64,000 bases of DNA from an uncultured Caulobacter sp. (lineage in GTDB: Bacteria; Pseudomonadota; Alphaproteobacteria; Caulobacterales; Caulobacteraceae). The notes under the pieces are model-generated. The model was not told the DNA's origin. It did no database searches and saw only the letters and a program-made list of their open reading frames with translations. The DNA is taken from NCBI GenBank assembly GCA_913776195.1, contig CAJYMH010000007.1, positions 1 to 64,000 of the forward strand, written 5' to 3'. The position numbers and the translations under genes were made by a program. Positions 1 through 9,056 of this stretch are shown one piece after another; positions within the stretch are counted from its first letter, which is position 1, and each line of letters starts with the position of its first letter.

Positions 1-1386
1 GCCTTTCTCGGCGACCATGGTCGGGGCGAAGCCGCTGACGACCCGGCGGCCCGGGGCCTGGTTGCGGCCGGGGAAGTAGTTGCCGCCGTTGACCACCACG
101 CCGTCCACGACGAGGCCGGTGGCGAAGGTCGCGCCCATCACGCTGTGGGTCAGCGAGACCATGTTGCCCTGGGCGTCGGCGACGACGATGTGGTCGGTGT
201 CCGAGGCGTGGACGTCGGAATGATCAAAGCCGCCGGCCAGGATCATGGCGTCGTCGGCGTTCGCCGTCGCCGCGGGCTTGCCGCCAGCGGGCGTCTTGGG
301 CAGCGACCCATCGATCAGCGCGCTCAGATGCGCGGAGAAAGCTTTGGAGGTCAGCACCGAGGTCGGCACGTTGTAGGCCTCCGGGTCCTGGATGAACCCG
401 TCGGTCATGTCCTCCGCGAAGCCGAAGGCGCTGCGGATCCGGTACAGGGACTCAGCGGAGGTCGTGTAATGGCCGCCGGCCTTCAGATCGAAGGGCTCGA
501 CCACGTTCATGGCGATGGCCATCAGCGCGCCGGCCGTTCCCGGCGGCGGCGCGGAGATGATTTCCCGGTCCTTGTAGGTGAACCGCAGCGGCTCGATCCA
601 GCGGACCTTGTAGCCAGCCATGTCGTCCAGGGAGAGAGAGCCGCCGGTGCTTTGGACCTCGGACACGAACTTGCGGCCGAAGTCGCCGGTGTAGAAGTAG
701 TCGGGGCCCTCGGTGGCCAGACGGCGCATGGTGGCCGCCAGCCGGGGGCGCACCACTTTGGAGCCCACGGGCGGGACATAGCCGTTCGGAAGAAACTCCT
801 CCCGTCCGGACGGATAGGCGGAAAGCCGGCCAAGCGCCGCATCCGCCATCTCGCCGTAAAGGAATGAATACATAGGGAAGCCCTGATCGGCGGTCTTGAT
901 CGCCGGCTCGAAATACTGGCTCCACTTCAGGGTGCCGAACCGGTCGGCGGCGGCCTTCAGGCCAGCGACCGCGCCGGGCACGGCCACCAGCTTGCCGGAT
1001 GTCGCCTCAGTCGGCGGCGGGCCGCCGGTGACCTGGGCCCAGCCCGGCACGATCGGCGCACCCGTGCCCGTGTGGTCCAGGTCGGCGTCGAGGTAATAGT
1101 ACTGCTTGGTCTTGGCGTCGTAGTAGAGCGCGGTCAGGGCGCCGGCGAGGGACACCATTTGCGGCTCGACGACGTTTTGCAGAATGGCGCCGACCAAGGC
1201 CGCGTCCATGGCGTTGCCGCCCTTCTTCAGAACGTCCAGCATCGCCTGGGTGACGAGGGGGTGTCCGGAGGACGCCATGGCCTTGGGCGCATGGACGGCG
1301 GGCTTGGCCCCCTGCTCCTGCGCGACCGCTCCCCCGGCCACCAGCGCGAACACCGCGCTGGCAGTCATCAAAGTCCTTTTGATCAT
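1..1386 (-). CDS. ggt: Gamma-glutamyltransferase, 3' end outside window
   Basis: Family role: hydrolyses or transfers the gamma-glutamyl group of glutathione in the periplasm, and matures by self-cleavage before a catalytic Thr. Seen: 462 codons that run off the left edge, so part of the small subunit is missing. A signal peptide (MIKRTLMTASAVFALVAGG) is followed by the family start region with GGNAMDAAL. Near the edge, TDHIVVAD and GNMVSLTHS match the cleavage region, with the Thr of TDH in the nucleophile position where TTH is usual. The ATG at 1386 is preferred to the one at 1392 because GGGG lies at a workable distance. It is divergent from the amidohydrolase; nothing is recognised in the 214-bp gap. 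Confidence 0.88.
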   Translation of the reverse strand, partial: MIKRTLMTASAVFALVAGGAVAQEQGAKPAVHAPKAMASSGHPLVTQAMLDVLKKGGNAMDAALVGAILQNVVEPQMVSLAGALTALYYDAKTKQYYYLDADLDHTGTGAPIVPGWAQVTGGPPPTEATSGKLVAVPGAVAGLKAAADRFGTLKWSQYFEPAIKTADQGFPMYSFLYGEMADAALGRLSAYPSGREEFLPNGYVPPVGSKVVRPRLAATMRRLATEGPDYFYTGDFGRKFVSEVQSTGGSLSLDDMAGYKVRWIEPLRFTYKDREIISAPPPGTAGALMAIAMNVVEPFDLKAGGHYTTSAESLYRIRSAFGFAEDMTDGFIQDPEAYNVPTSVLTSKAFSAHLSALIDGSLPKTPAGGKPAATANADDAMILAGGFDHSDVHASDTDHIVVADAQGNMVSLTHSVMGATFATGLVVDGVVVNGGNYFPGRNQAPGRRVVSGFAPTMVAEKG

Positions 1387-1600
1387 CCCCATCCCCTAAA
1401 AGGCCACTGGTCCCGACCGCCAGACCGGCGCTCAGGCTCTCTCGCAGTTTGCGTCGAATATTCTCAAAGGCGCCACACCCTTTGCAGGCTGTCAGGCTGA
1501 GGCTTTCTCGCTCTATCCCTTAAGTTTCCTGCGTTGCGCGCCCGGCGGCTTCCCACACATTGACGAGCGATATGGTGGTCGCCTCGGGGATGTGACGACG

Positions 1601-3040
1601 ATGACTGGCAAACTCTTGGGCGCGCTGTTCGCCGTGTCCCTGATCTCGATCGCGCCCGCCGCGGCGCAGGATGGCGGGCCTCAGGCGCGCCCGCTCTACA
1701 AACGAGATCAATGGTTGCCGCCGTCCGTGCCGACCTCCGACGACGTGCTGCGCGTTCCGACGCCGGCCGACTACAACGCGCCCAAGGGATCGTTCGTGTT
1801 GGTCGGCGGGCGCCTGTTCGACGGCACCGGCAAGCCCGCGCGACCGGCGACCGTGGTGGTCACCGGCAAGACCATCACGGCCGTGCTCGATCCGTCAGAC
1901 CGAAGCTGGCCGGCGGACGCCATTGTCCATGATGTCGCCGGCAAGACGGTGATGCCCGGCCTCATCGACCTACACGCCCACCTGACCTTCATGGAGCCGG
2001 CCGACGCCTCCAGCGTCTACTCCAACGCCAATCTGAGCGGCGCGGAATCGGTGATGCGCGGGGTCAAGCGCATGTCGGTCTATCTGGAATCCGGCATCAC
2101 CAGCGTTCGCGACGTGGCCTCTCACGGAGATGCGCCCTTTGTCCTCAAGCGGCTGCAGGCGTCGGGCGATCTTCCGGGGCCGCGCGTCTTTACGGCCGGA
2201 CAGCTGATCACCCAGACGGGCGGCCATGCGGCGATCCATACGTTCGGGCCGGGCTGGCCCGAGGTGGCCAATGGCAATCCGAACGGAATGGTCCGACTCG
2301 CTTCCGGCCCCGATCAATGGCGCGAGGCGGTACGCATTCAGTTCGCCAAAGGCGCCGACCTCATCAAGCTGGCGAGCGAGTATTCTCAAGAAGAGGTGAC
2401 GGCGGCGGTTGATGAGGCGCATTCGCTCGGCCTGCCGGTGACGGTCGACGCCGAGACTCAATACATCGACATGGCGATCAAGGCCGGCGTCGACTCTATC
2501 GAGCATCCCCTGCCGCGCAGCGACTCTGCGGTCGCCCTCATGGCCAAGCGAGGCGTCGCCTCTGTGCCGACCATGATCGCCTATCGCATCATCCAGCGCG
2601 GCTCCGGCGGCTACTTCGGCTCAACCTCGCGCCGCTTTGAACTGAACGAGACGACCATCGAGGCCATGGCGGCGAAGATGCGACGCGCCGGCGTGAAGAT
2701 GGGCATCGGGCTGGACGTGGTGGCCCTGGCCGGCACCGGCTATCTTCCCGGCTCTTATATCGACGAGCTCGAGGCGTTCACCCGGATCGGCTTCACGAAG
2801 TCCGAGGCGCTGGTCGCCGCGACCAAGACGGGCGCCGAGATCATGCACATGGGTGACCGGCTAGGCACGATCGAGCCCGGCAAACTCGCTGACATCATCG
2901 TCGTCGATGGTAACCCAGACGAGGATTTCGCCGCTCTGCGCAAGGTGAAGTCCGCCTTCGTCAACGGCCGGCTGATGCTGCAGGACGGCCGCATCTACAA
3001 GGCGCCGCACGTCGAGGTTCCGCTGCCGCAGCGCAAGTGA
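1601..3040 (+). CDS. Exported amidohydrolase (imidazolonepropionase-like), altered metal site
   Basis: Metal-dependent amidohydrolase of 479 residues with a signal peptide (MTGKLLGALFAVSLISIAP, then AAAQ), so probably periplasmic. Seen: HAH at residues 125-127 (strand 1), Lys256 in LIKLAS (candidate carboxylated Lys), EH at 301-302 and Asp372 in GLD. The strand-5 His motif expected in this family is missing: LPVTVDAETQ stands where the second amidohydrolase in this window (26915-28189) has MKVAAHAHG, so Asp283/Glu285 replace the two His. The substrate cannot be read; relatives include Xaa-Pro and cyclic dipeptidases. A GTG at 1592 is in frame, but the ATG at 1601 is better spaced from GGGGA at 1586-1590. 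Confidence 0.82.
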   Translation: MTGKLLGALFAVSLISIAPAAAQDGGPQARPLYKRDQWLPPSVPTSDDVLRVPTPADYNAPKGSFVLVGGRLFDGTGKPARPATVVVTGKTITAVLDPSDRSWPADAIVHDVAGKTVMPGLIDLHAHLTFMEPADASSVYSNANLSGAESVMRGVKRMSVYLESGITSVRDVASHGDAPFVLKRLQASGDLPGPRVFTAGQLITQTGGHAAIHTFGPGWPEVANGNPNGMVRLASGPDQWREAVRIQFAKGADLIKLASEYSQEEVTAAVDEAHSLGLPVTVDAETQYIDMAIKAGVDSIEHPLPRSDSAVALMAKRGVASVPTMIAYRIIQRGSGGYFGSTSRRFELNETTIEAMAAKMRRAGVKMGIGLDVVALAGTGYLPGSYIDELEAFTRIGFTKSEALVAATKTGAEIMHMGDRLGTIEPGKLADIIVVDGNPDEDFAALRKVKSAFVNGRLMLQDGRIYKAPHVEVPLPQRK

Positions 3041-3128
3041 TCAAGTCATGGCGCGAACGTTCTAAACTGTCGCGCAGGAGCGCTCTAATCCCTTGGAGCG
3101 GGTGTCCGGCCGTGCGGGGAGCGATTAC

Positions 3129-3155
3129 AATGTCCCAGCACGCAGCTGGGACATT
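3129..3155. promoter_or_regulatory. 11-bp perfect inverted repeat upstream of rpoH
   Basis: AATGTCCCAGC and GCTGGGACATT are separated by five bases. The octamer ATTACAAT occurs at both outer edges, at 3124-3131 and 3153-3160. The element sits about 120 bases before the rpoH ATG and about 90 bases after the amidohydrolase stop, in a less GC-rich stretch. It could terminate the upstream gene (but has no T-tract), be an operator, or be a structure in a long rpoH leader. It is not CIRCE. Confidence 0.45.
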
Positions 3156-3277
3156 ACAATTGCGTCATCGGCCTTACCTTAGCCGCAACGCATTCCTATT
3201 TGATGCCTTCAGTCGGGGCTGGGACGTCGCGCGGATCGCCGCGCGGACAGCTCCAAGAAGAAAAGGGGATCATCGCT

Positions 3278-4168
3278 ATGGCAACTGCAAGCTCACTCGC
3301 AGTCATGTCGCCGGAAGGCGGCCTCTCGCGTTATCTCTCTGAAATTCGCAAGTTTCCGATGCTCGCCCGGGACGAGGAGTTCATGCTCGCCCAGGCTTGG
3401 AAGGAACACCAGGACCCCGAGGCAGCGCACCGGATGGTCACGAGCCACCTGCGTCTCGTGGCCAAGATCGCCATGGGGTATCGCGGCTACGGCCTGCCGA
3501 TCGGCGAGGTGATCTCCGAAGGCAACGTCGGCCTGATGCAGGCGGTGAAGAAGTTCGAGCCGGACAAGGGCTTCCGTCTGGCGACCTACGCCATGTGGTG
3601 GATCCGCGCCTCGATCCAGGAATACATCCTGCGCTCCTGGTCGCTGGTGAAGATGGGTACGACCGCCGCGCAGAAGAAGCTGTTCTTCAACCTGCGCAAG
3701 GCCAAAAGCCAGATCGCCGCCTTCCAGGAAGGCGACCTGCGCCCTGACCAGGTCAGCGCCATCGCCACCAAGTTGGGCGTGCTGGACAGCGAAGTCATCT
3801 CCATGAACCGACGCCTGTCGGGCCCGGACGCCTCGCTGAACGCGCCCCTGCGGTCGGACAGCGAAAGCGAATGGCAGGACTGGCTCGCCGACGATAACCA
3901 GGTCAGCCAGGAGGACGCCGTCGCCGAGACGGAAGAGAAGTCCCTGCGCATGGGTCTGCTCGAAGAGGCGATGACCGAACTTTCGGACCGGGAGCGTCAC
4001 ATCCTCACCGAGCGTCGTCTGAAGGACGATCCGACCACTCTGGAGGAACTGGCGTCGCAGTACGGCGTCAGCCGTGAGCGCGTGCGTCAGATTGAGGTCC
4101 GCGCCTTCGAGAAGCTGCAGAAGACCATGCAGGCCACCGCCCGCGAACGGAATCTGGTCGAGGCTTAA
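3278..4168 (+). CDS. rpoH: RNA polymerase heat-shock sigma factor RpoH (sigma-32)
   Basis: Directs RNA polymerase to heat-shock promoters. 296 residues, the usual length. Seen: the group's N-terminus (SPEGGLSRYLSEIRKFPML), region 2 with GYGLPIGEVISEGNVGLMQA and WWIRASIQEYILRSWS, the RpoH box QKKLFFNLR at 132-140 that distinguishes sigma-32 from other sigma-70 proteins, and the region 4 helix-turn-helix (TLEELASQYGVSRERVRQIE). The ATG at 3278 follows AGGGG by about ten bases; longer in-frame starts upstream lack homology. In Caulobacter, RpoH is controlled largely by stability and DnaK; the region 2 segment involved in this is intact. Its stop codon overlaps that of the convergent receiver gene within GGCTTAAGCC. 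Confidence 0.97.
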   Translation: MATASSLAVMSPEGGLSRYLSEIRKFPMLARDEEFMLAQAWKEHQDPEAAHRMVTSHLRLVAKIAMGYRGYGLPIGEVISEGNVGLMQAVKKFEPDKGFRLATYAMWWIRASIQEYILRSWSLVKMGTTAAQKKLFFNLRKAKSQIAAFQEGDLRPDQVSAIATKLGVLDSEVISMNRRLSGPDASLNAPLRSDSESEWQDWLADDNQVSQEDAVAETEEKSLRMGLLEEAMTELSDRERHILTERRLKDDPTTLEELASQYGVSRERVRQIEVRAFEKLQKTMQATARERNLVEA

Positions 4169-4899
4169 GCCGCGCTCTTCATGCCGTCGGCGATGACGGT
4201 GACGATGGCGTTGATGGCGGTCTTCAGCCGCCGTCGCTCCAGAAGCTCGCCGCTGATGGTGATGTAGTCCTTCAAATCCCCGGCGGCATAAGGCAGGCCG
4301 GGGATGTCGAAGGTCCGCAGAACTTCGGCCTGCGCCAGCAGGACGCGACAGGCTTCGGCCTCGTCCGTATCGAACAGCTTCAGCGCCTGATGCAGCAGCT
4401 TCATCGTGTCGGTGATGCGGTCGATGCGGGCCTGAATTTCATCAAGCGTCTCTTCGCGCGTTTCCTCGACGACAGCGGGGATGATCACTTCGTTTCGCTG
4501 CATGCGCGCGGCGGCGGATTCCAGCCGCTGCGACAGTCCGCCCATGGTGTAGGGGCGGCGCAGGAATTCCTGCACCCCTGCTTCCTTCAGCGCATTGATG
4601 AGGGCCACGGTCGGCTCAGCGCTTGTTAGAACCACCGGGGCTTCCCGGCATTCCCAATCACTGGCCCGCAGGTTGCGGGTGAAACCCAGCCCATCGACCT
4701 GGTCAGGCGCATGGGCGATGAACAGCAGGTCCGGCGTCTTCTCGGCGGCCAGTTGGGCCGCCTGAGCCAGATCGAAAGCAAAATGGATGTCGCAGCGGGT
4801 CAGGCTGTTCAGCAGGCTGGCCAGCATGCGTGCGGTATGGACGTGCGGCTCGACGATCAGCACGACGGGATCGTTCAGAAGCATAGCGGGTGTGTTCAC
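4165..4899 (-). CDS. Degenerate CheY-like receiver protein (no phospho-acceptor)
   Basis: A 244-residue protein with an N-terminal receiver fold (about 12-130) and a helical C-terminal part. Seen: at the usual Asp position the text is LLFIAHAPDQVDG, giving Ala62; the acidic pair at the end of strand 1 is reduced to VEPH; and the conserved Lys is Arg (FLRRPY). Only the Thr/Ser switch (VVLTSAE) remains, so phosphorylation as in a normal response regulator is not expected. A GTG start at 4899 is chosen because GGAGG (4908-4912) lies eight bases upstream; ATG 4884 is the alternative. Last gene of a three-gene operon, 80 bases after the next receiver protein, which shares an ARMLA motif after strand 1. 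Function is inferred to be protein-protein signalling. Confidence 0.8.
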   Translation of the reverse strand: MNTPAMLLNDPVVLIVEPHVHTARMLASLLNSLTRCDIHFAFDLAQAAQLAAEKTPDLLFIAHAPDQVDGLGFTRNLRASDWECREAPVVLTSAEPTVALINALKEAGVQEFLRRPYTMGGLSQRLESAAARMQRNEVIIPAVVEETREETLDEIQARIDRITDTMKLLHQALKLFDTDEAEACRVLLAQAEVLRTFDIPGLPYAAGDLKDYITISGELLERRRLKTAINAIVTVIADGMKSAA

Positions 4900-4952
4900 A
4901 ACGCGAACCTCCACGGGTTCGACTGTCGTACGATTGTGACCGTTAACACTTG

Positions 4953-4971
4953 GTGCGTCGGCTTGACGCAC
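4953..4971 (-). terminator. 7-bp perfect hairpin between the two receiver genes
   Basis: GTGCGTC and GACGCAC flank a five-base loop in the 80-bp gap, just after the stop of the upstream receiver gene. There is no clear T-run on the transcribed side, so it may only attenuate or protect the 3' end. Confidence 0.35.
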
Positions 4972-4979
4972 TCGTCGTC

Positions 4980-5759
4980 CTAGCTCTCGGGGACCAGCGC
5001 CAGCAGCGCCTGGATTTTCTGGCGAAGCTGGTTGCGGACCTGCGGGCCAGCGCTGATGGGCTGGTCGAGCCAAGTGGCCAGCTCGACAGCCAGCGCGCCG
5101 GCGCCGGGGATCGATTCAAAGGCGGGATAGAGCGTGTCAGCCCGCGTTTTCAACGCGGTGATCACTTCCTCGGGGCTCACATCCAAGGCGGCGTCCGCGT
5201 GGCGCAGGAGCGTCAGAACGGCCTTTTGTACGGTCGCGGTTTCCCGCGCGCGCTTGTCGCTAAGGCGCTTGGGCGGCCCTTTGTAATCGCCGGAATTGAA
5301 GCGGCGACGATCCGGCCCGACATAGTTCTCCGCCTGGATCCAGGGGCGCGGGGTGATCACCGCCACGACCCGCTTGGTCAGGTCGCCCAGGTTGAACGGC
5401 TTGCGCAGAAACTCATGGACCCCTGCGTCGCGCGCCCCGAATAGAACGGCGGCGGTCGCTTCGGCGGTGGTGAGGATCACCGGCGTGCCGCGCGGCGGCG
5501 TCATGCTGCGGCGAAGACGGCGGGTGAACTCCAGACCATCGATCTCGCCCGGCACGTGCTCGACGAAGATCAGGGTCGGATTGAGGTCGTTGACCGCCTT
5601 CAGAGCCGTGGCCGTGTCGGCGATGATCGTCGCCTCGCTGGGGGCCAGATCGCGCAGCTGGGTCGCCAGCATGCGGGCTGCGGGCGCCTGGGGGTTGATG
5701 ATCATGACGCGGGCCACCCGCTCGGCGACAGCGCGGCTCAACTTGGGATCCACGGACAT
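4980..5759 (-). CDS. Pseudo-receiver with arginine-rich Cle-like tail (candidate c-di-GMP effector)
   Basis: 259 residues. The receiver fold spans about 15-135, but the phospho-acceptor is Glu67 (LIFVEHVPGEIDG) and the acidic pair after strand 1 is missing (MIINPQ). The switch Thr (ILTTAE) and conserved Lys120 (FLRKPF) are retained. Right after the receiver, residues 146-165 carry two GP-plus-basic repeats: YVGPDRRR at 146-153, then YKGPPKR at 159-165. Such an arginine-rich stretch after a CheY-like domain is the hallmark of the Caulobacter Cle proteins, which bind cyclic di-GMP and act on the flagellar motor. Assigning this gene to that class is my inference. Residues 172-259 look helical. 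It starts nine bases after the upstream unknown gene ends. Confidence 0.82.
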   Translation of the reverse strand: MSVDPKLSRAVAERVARVMIINPQAPAARMLATQLRDLAPSEATIIADTATALKAVNDLNPTLIFVEHVPGEIDGLEFTRRLRRSMTPPRGTPVILTTAEATAAVLFGARDAGVHEFLRKPFNLGDLTKRVVAVITPRPWIQAENYVGPDRRRFNSGDYKGPPKRLSDKRARETATVQKAVLTLLRHADAALDVSPEEVITALKTRADTLYPAFESIPGAGALAVELATWLDQPISAGPQVRNQLRQKIQALLALVPES

Positions 5760-5768
5760 GATCGGCTT

Positions 5769-6899
5769 TTACGCTTCCTGCTGCCGCTGCAGGCTGGCCT
5801 CGAAGTCGTTGAGGATGTCGTAAACCTCGTCCACCGGCGCCACGGGCGGCCGACCGGCGGGGAAGCGGTAACGCCAGAAGCTGCTGATGTGAGAGATCGC
5901 GCCGATCTTCTCGCCCAGCGACAGGAACAGGTCCGGCGCCGACAGCAGGAAGGCGCGGAACGCCTGGGCCTTGCCGTTGATGGTCAGGTCGCGGAAGGCG
6001 TCGTTATAGACTTCCAGCGTCCGCTGCACGTCGCGCTTCTGCAGCAGGATCGCCCGCTGCAACCGCTTGCGGACTGTGTCGATGTGGTTGGCGGTGTCCG
6101 GATCGGGCACGCGGCTGGCCACCAGCTCGCCCAGTTCGCGGACGACCATGCGCAGCTGCGGCTCCAGCACGCTGAACATCCACTTGTAGTAGAGGACCCC
6201 CTTCCAGCTGAAGACGCCCTCGCGGAAGCTTTCGCCTTCAAGCACCAGGGTGCGTCGCAGGGGCTCCAGCCGCTCGTCGACGTCGGTCGACAGCAGGGCC
6301 TTCACCAGGCTGCCGGTCTCGTTGGAGCTGGTCTTGCCGTCGTAGGCCAGCCGCGTGAGTTCTGAGATCTGGCCGCCCACGAAGCTTTGCATCTGCTCCA
6401 TGTCCGCCTGGGAGATGGCGAAGTAGCAGGGCGCGACGCGGTGGCCGTGCCGGCGCAGGTTCTCGCGCAGCAGGAACGGGTCCAGCGAGGGCAGGGCGTC
6501 GATCACCCGCAGTACCCGCAGGTCGCCGCTGAGGTCGGGGACGTCGCGGCAGGCCTCGCTTAAGATGTCCGTCCAGCCGCGCTGGCCGACAAACAACGAT
6601 TGGCCGCCCAGGCCCAGGTCGCTGCGCTCGAAGGGAATGATGATCTTGGTGGCGGTCGCCCGCGCGTCGTCGAACAGATAGCTGTCGTCCGGGCGCAGGC
6701 GATGCTTGATGATCAGCGCGGTGTTCAGCACCCGGCTGCGGAACAGCGGGGACTCCAGATACTCCGGGCGGGTCCCGCTCTGGGCCTCGACGGCCGGCAG
6801 ATTCAGGACACGGCTGGTCGATGCGGTCTTTTGCAAGGCGCGCAAGCCACGCGCCGAGCGATCACCGCCGCCGGATCCGAATTTCCCAAGGGCGGACAA
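5769..6899 (-). CDS. Conserved-looking protein of unknown function heading the receiver operon
   Basis: I do not recognise this protein. It has 376 residues, no signal peptide and no obvious membrane helix, and a predominantly helical C-terminal half with many charged residues (for instance KRLQRAILLQKRDVQRTLEV). It is the first gene of an operon with the two degenerate receivers, nine bases before the next one, which suggests a shared pathway or complex. The start is uncertain. TTG at 6899 has CCTCC (GGAGG on the coding strand) at 6909-6913 in ideal position, whereas the longer GTG starts at 6932/6935 have no ribosome binding site. Codon use is like its neighbours, so it is likely a genuine gene. 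Confidence 0.7.
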   Translation of the reverse strand: MSALGKFGSGGGDRSARGLRALQKTASTSRVLNLPAVEAQSGTRPEYLESPLFRSRVLNTALIIKHRLRPDDSYLFDDARATATKIIIPFERSDLGLGGQSLFVGQRGWTDILSEACRDVPDLSGDLRVLRVIDALPSLDPFLLRENLRRHGHRVAPCYFAISQADMEQMQSFVGGQISELTRLAYDGKTSSNETGSLVKALLSTDVDERLEPLRRTLVLEGESFREGVFSWKGVLYYKWMFSVLEPQLRMVVRELGELVASRVPDPDTANHIDTVRKRLQRAILLQKRDVQRTLEVYNDAFRDLTINGKAQAFRAFLLSAPDLFLSLGEKIGAISHISSFWRYRFPAGRPPVAPVDEVYDILNDFEASLQRQQEA

Positions 6900-6971
6900 A
6901 AGTCGCGCCTCCCCCGTAGCCAAAAGCCCCACCACGTGGCGGGTGGTTGAGCTTGGCTAACCACATCCGCT

Positions 6972-8258
<1,287 letters not shown>

Positions 8259-8368
8259 TTCGGATACGCTTTCTCGTCCTGCCCGGCGGCGCCCCAAGCC
8301 CTTCGACAGGTCTCGGCAGGGGGCGTTTTCTCAGCTGTCAGGAGGGCGACGGGAGGGCCGCCCGAAAG

Positions 8369-8974
8369 TCAGAAGCTGTAAACCAGCCGCACGCCGACAT
8401 CGTCAAGGCCCTCGTTCTTGCCGCTGGCCAGAATCTGGCCGTGACTGAGGTGGACCCAAGACAGCTCGGCCGCGATCTTCTCGTTGAAGCGGTAGCCGAG
8501 CGTCAGTTCCGGCTGGAACAGGATCTTCGAGCCGAACTCGACGCGCTCTTCGCGCAGGTCGATGCGGCGCTGCAGCTCCGCCGGCGTCAGGCCCGGCTCC
8601 CTAAAGTCGGGCAACTTGGAATACCCGTCCTGGTAGGCGAGGCCGAGACCGGGCTGGAAATAGAAGCCGTCCTCGTCCCCGAAATCGATCGGCCAGACCA
8701 GGCCGCCGGAGACGAAGCTGGTGTCGCCCGAGGTGTTGGCGCTGGCCTGCGCATAGAACTTAGGCTTGCCGAGCCAGGCGGCCCGCTCCCAGCGGTTGGA
8801 GCGGACGCCGACCATGATATCGACGCCGTCTTCCTTGCCCGCCGCGCCGACGCCCAGCGCCTTGCCGATGAAGGTCACGTCGTGGCCGAAGACGCCGACA
8901 AACGCTTCTTGCGCGCTCGCTTCACCCGCCAGCGCCGCAACGGCGGCCGTGGCCGCCAACAACAGTTTCCGCAT
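8369..8974 (-). CDS. PagL-like lipid A 3-O-deacylase family outer-membrane protein
   Basis: 201 residues with a signal peptide (MRKLLLAATAAVAALAGEAS). The mature part alternates in the manner of an eight-strand beta-barrel and ends in Phe (VRLVYSF), as outer-membrane proteins do. The C-terminal motif HLSHGQ gives His175 and Ser177 of the PagL catalytic triad; the acid would be Glu188 or Asp191/192 in KNEGLDDVG, spaced somewhat differently from classical PagL. Known PagL removes a 3-O-acyl chain from lipid A. Activity here is inferred. About 80 bases separate it from the upstream oxidoreductase, in the same direction. Confidence 0.72.
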   Translation of the reverse strand: MRKLLLAATAAVAALAGEASAQEAFVGVFGHDVTFIGKALGVGAAGKEDGVDIMVGVRSNRWERAAWLGKPKFYAQASANTSGDTSFVSGGLVWPIDFGDEDGFYFQPGLGLAYQDGYSKLPDFREPGLTPAELQRRIDLREERVEFGSKILFQPELTLGYRFNEKIAAELSWVHLSHGQILASGKNEGLDDVGVRLVYSF

Positions 8975-9056
8975 GAAAGCCCCGTATGTCCCTGAACGCC
9001 GGTCTATGCCGAACCCGCTGCTTCGCCAAGGGCTTACGCAGCTTCGGAACGCCGGA

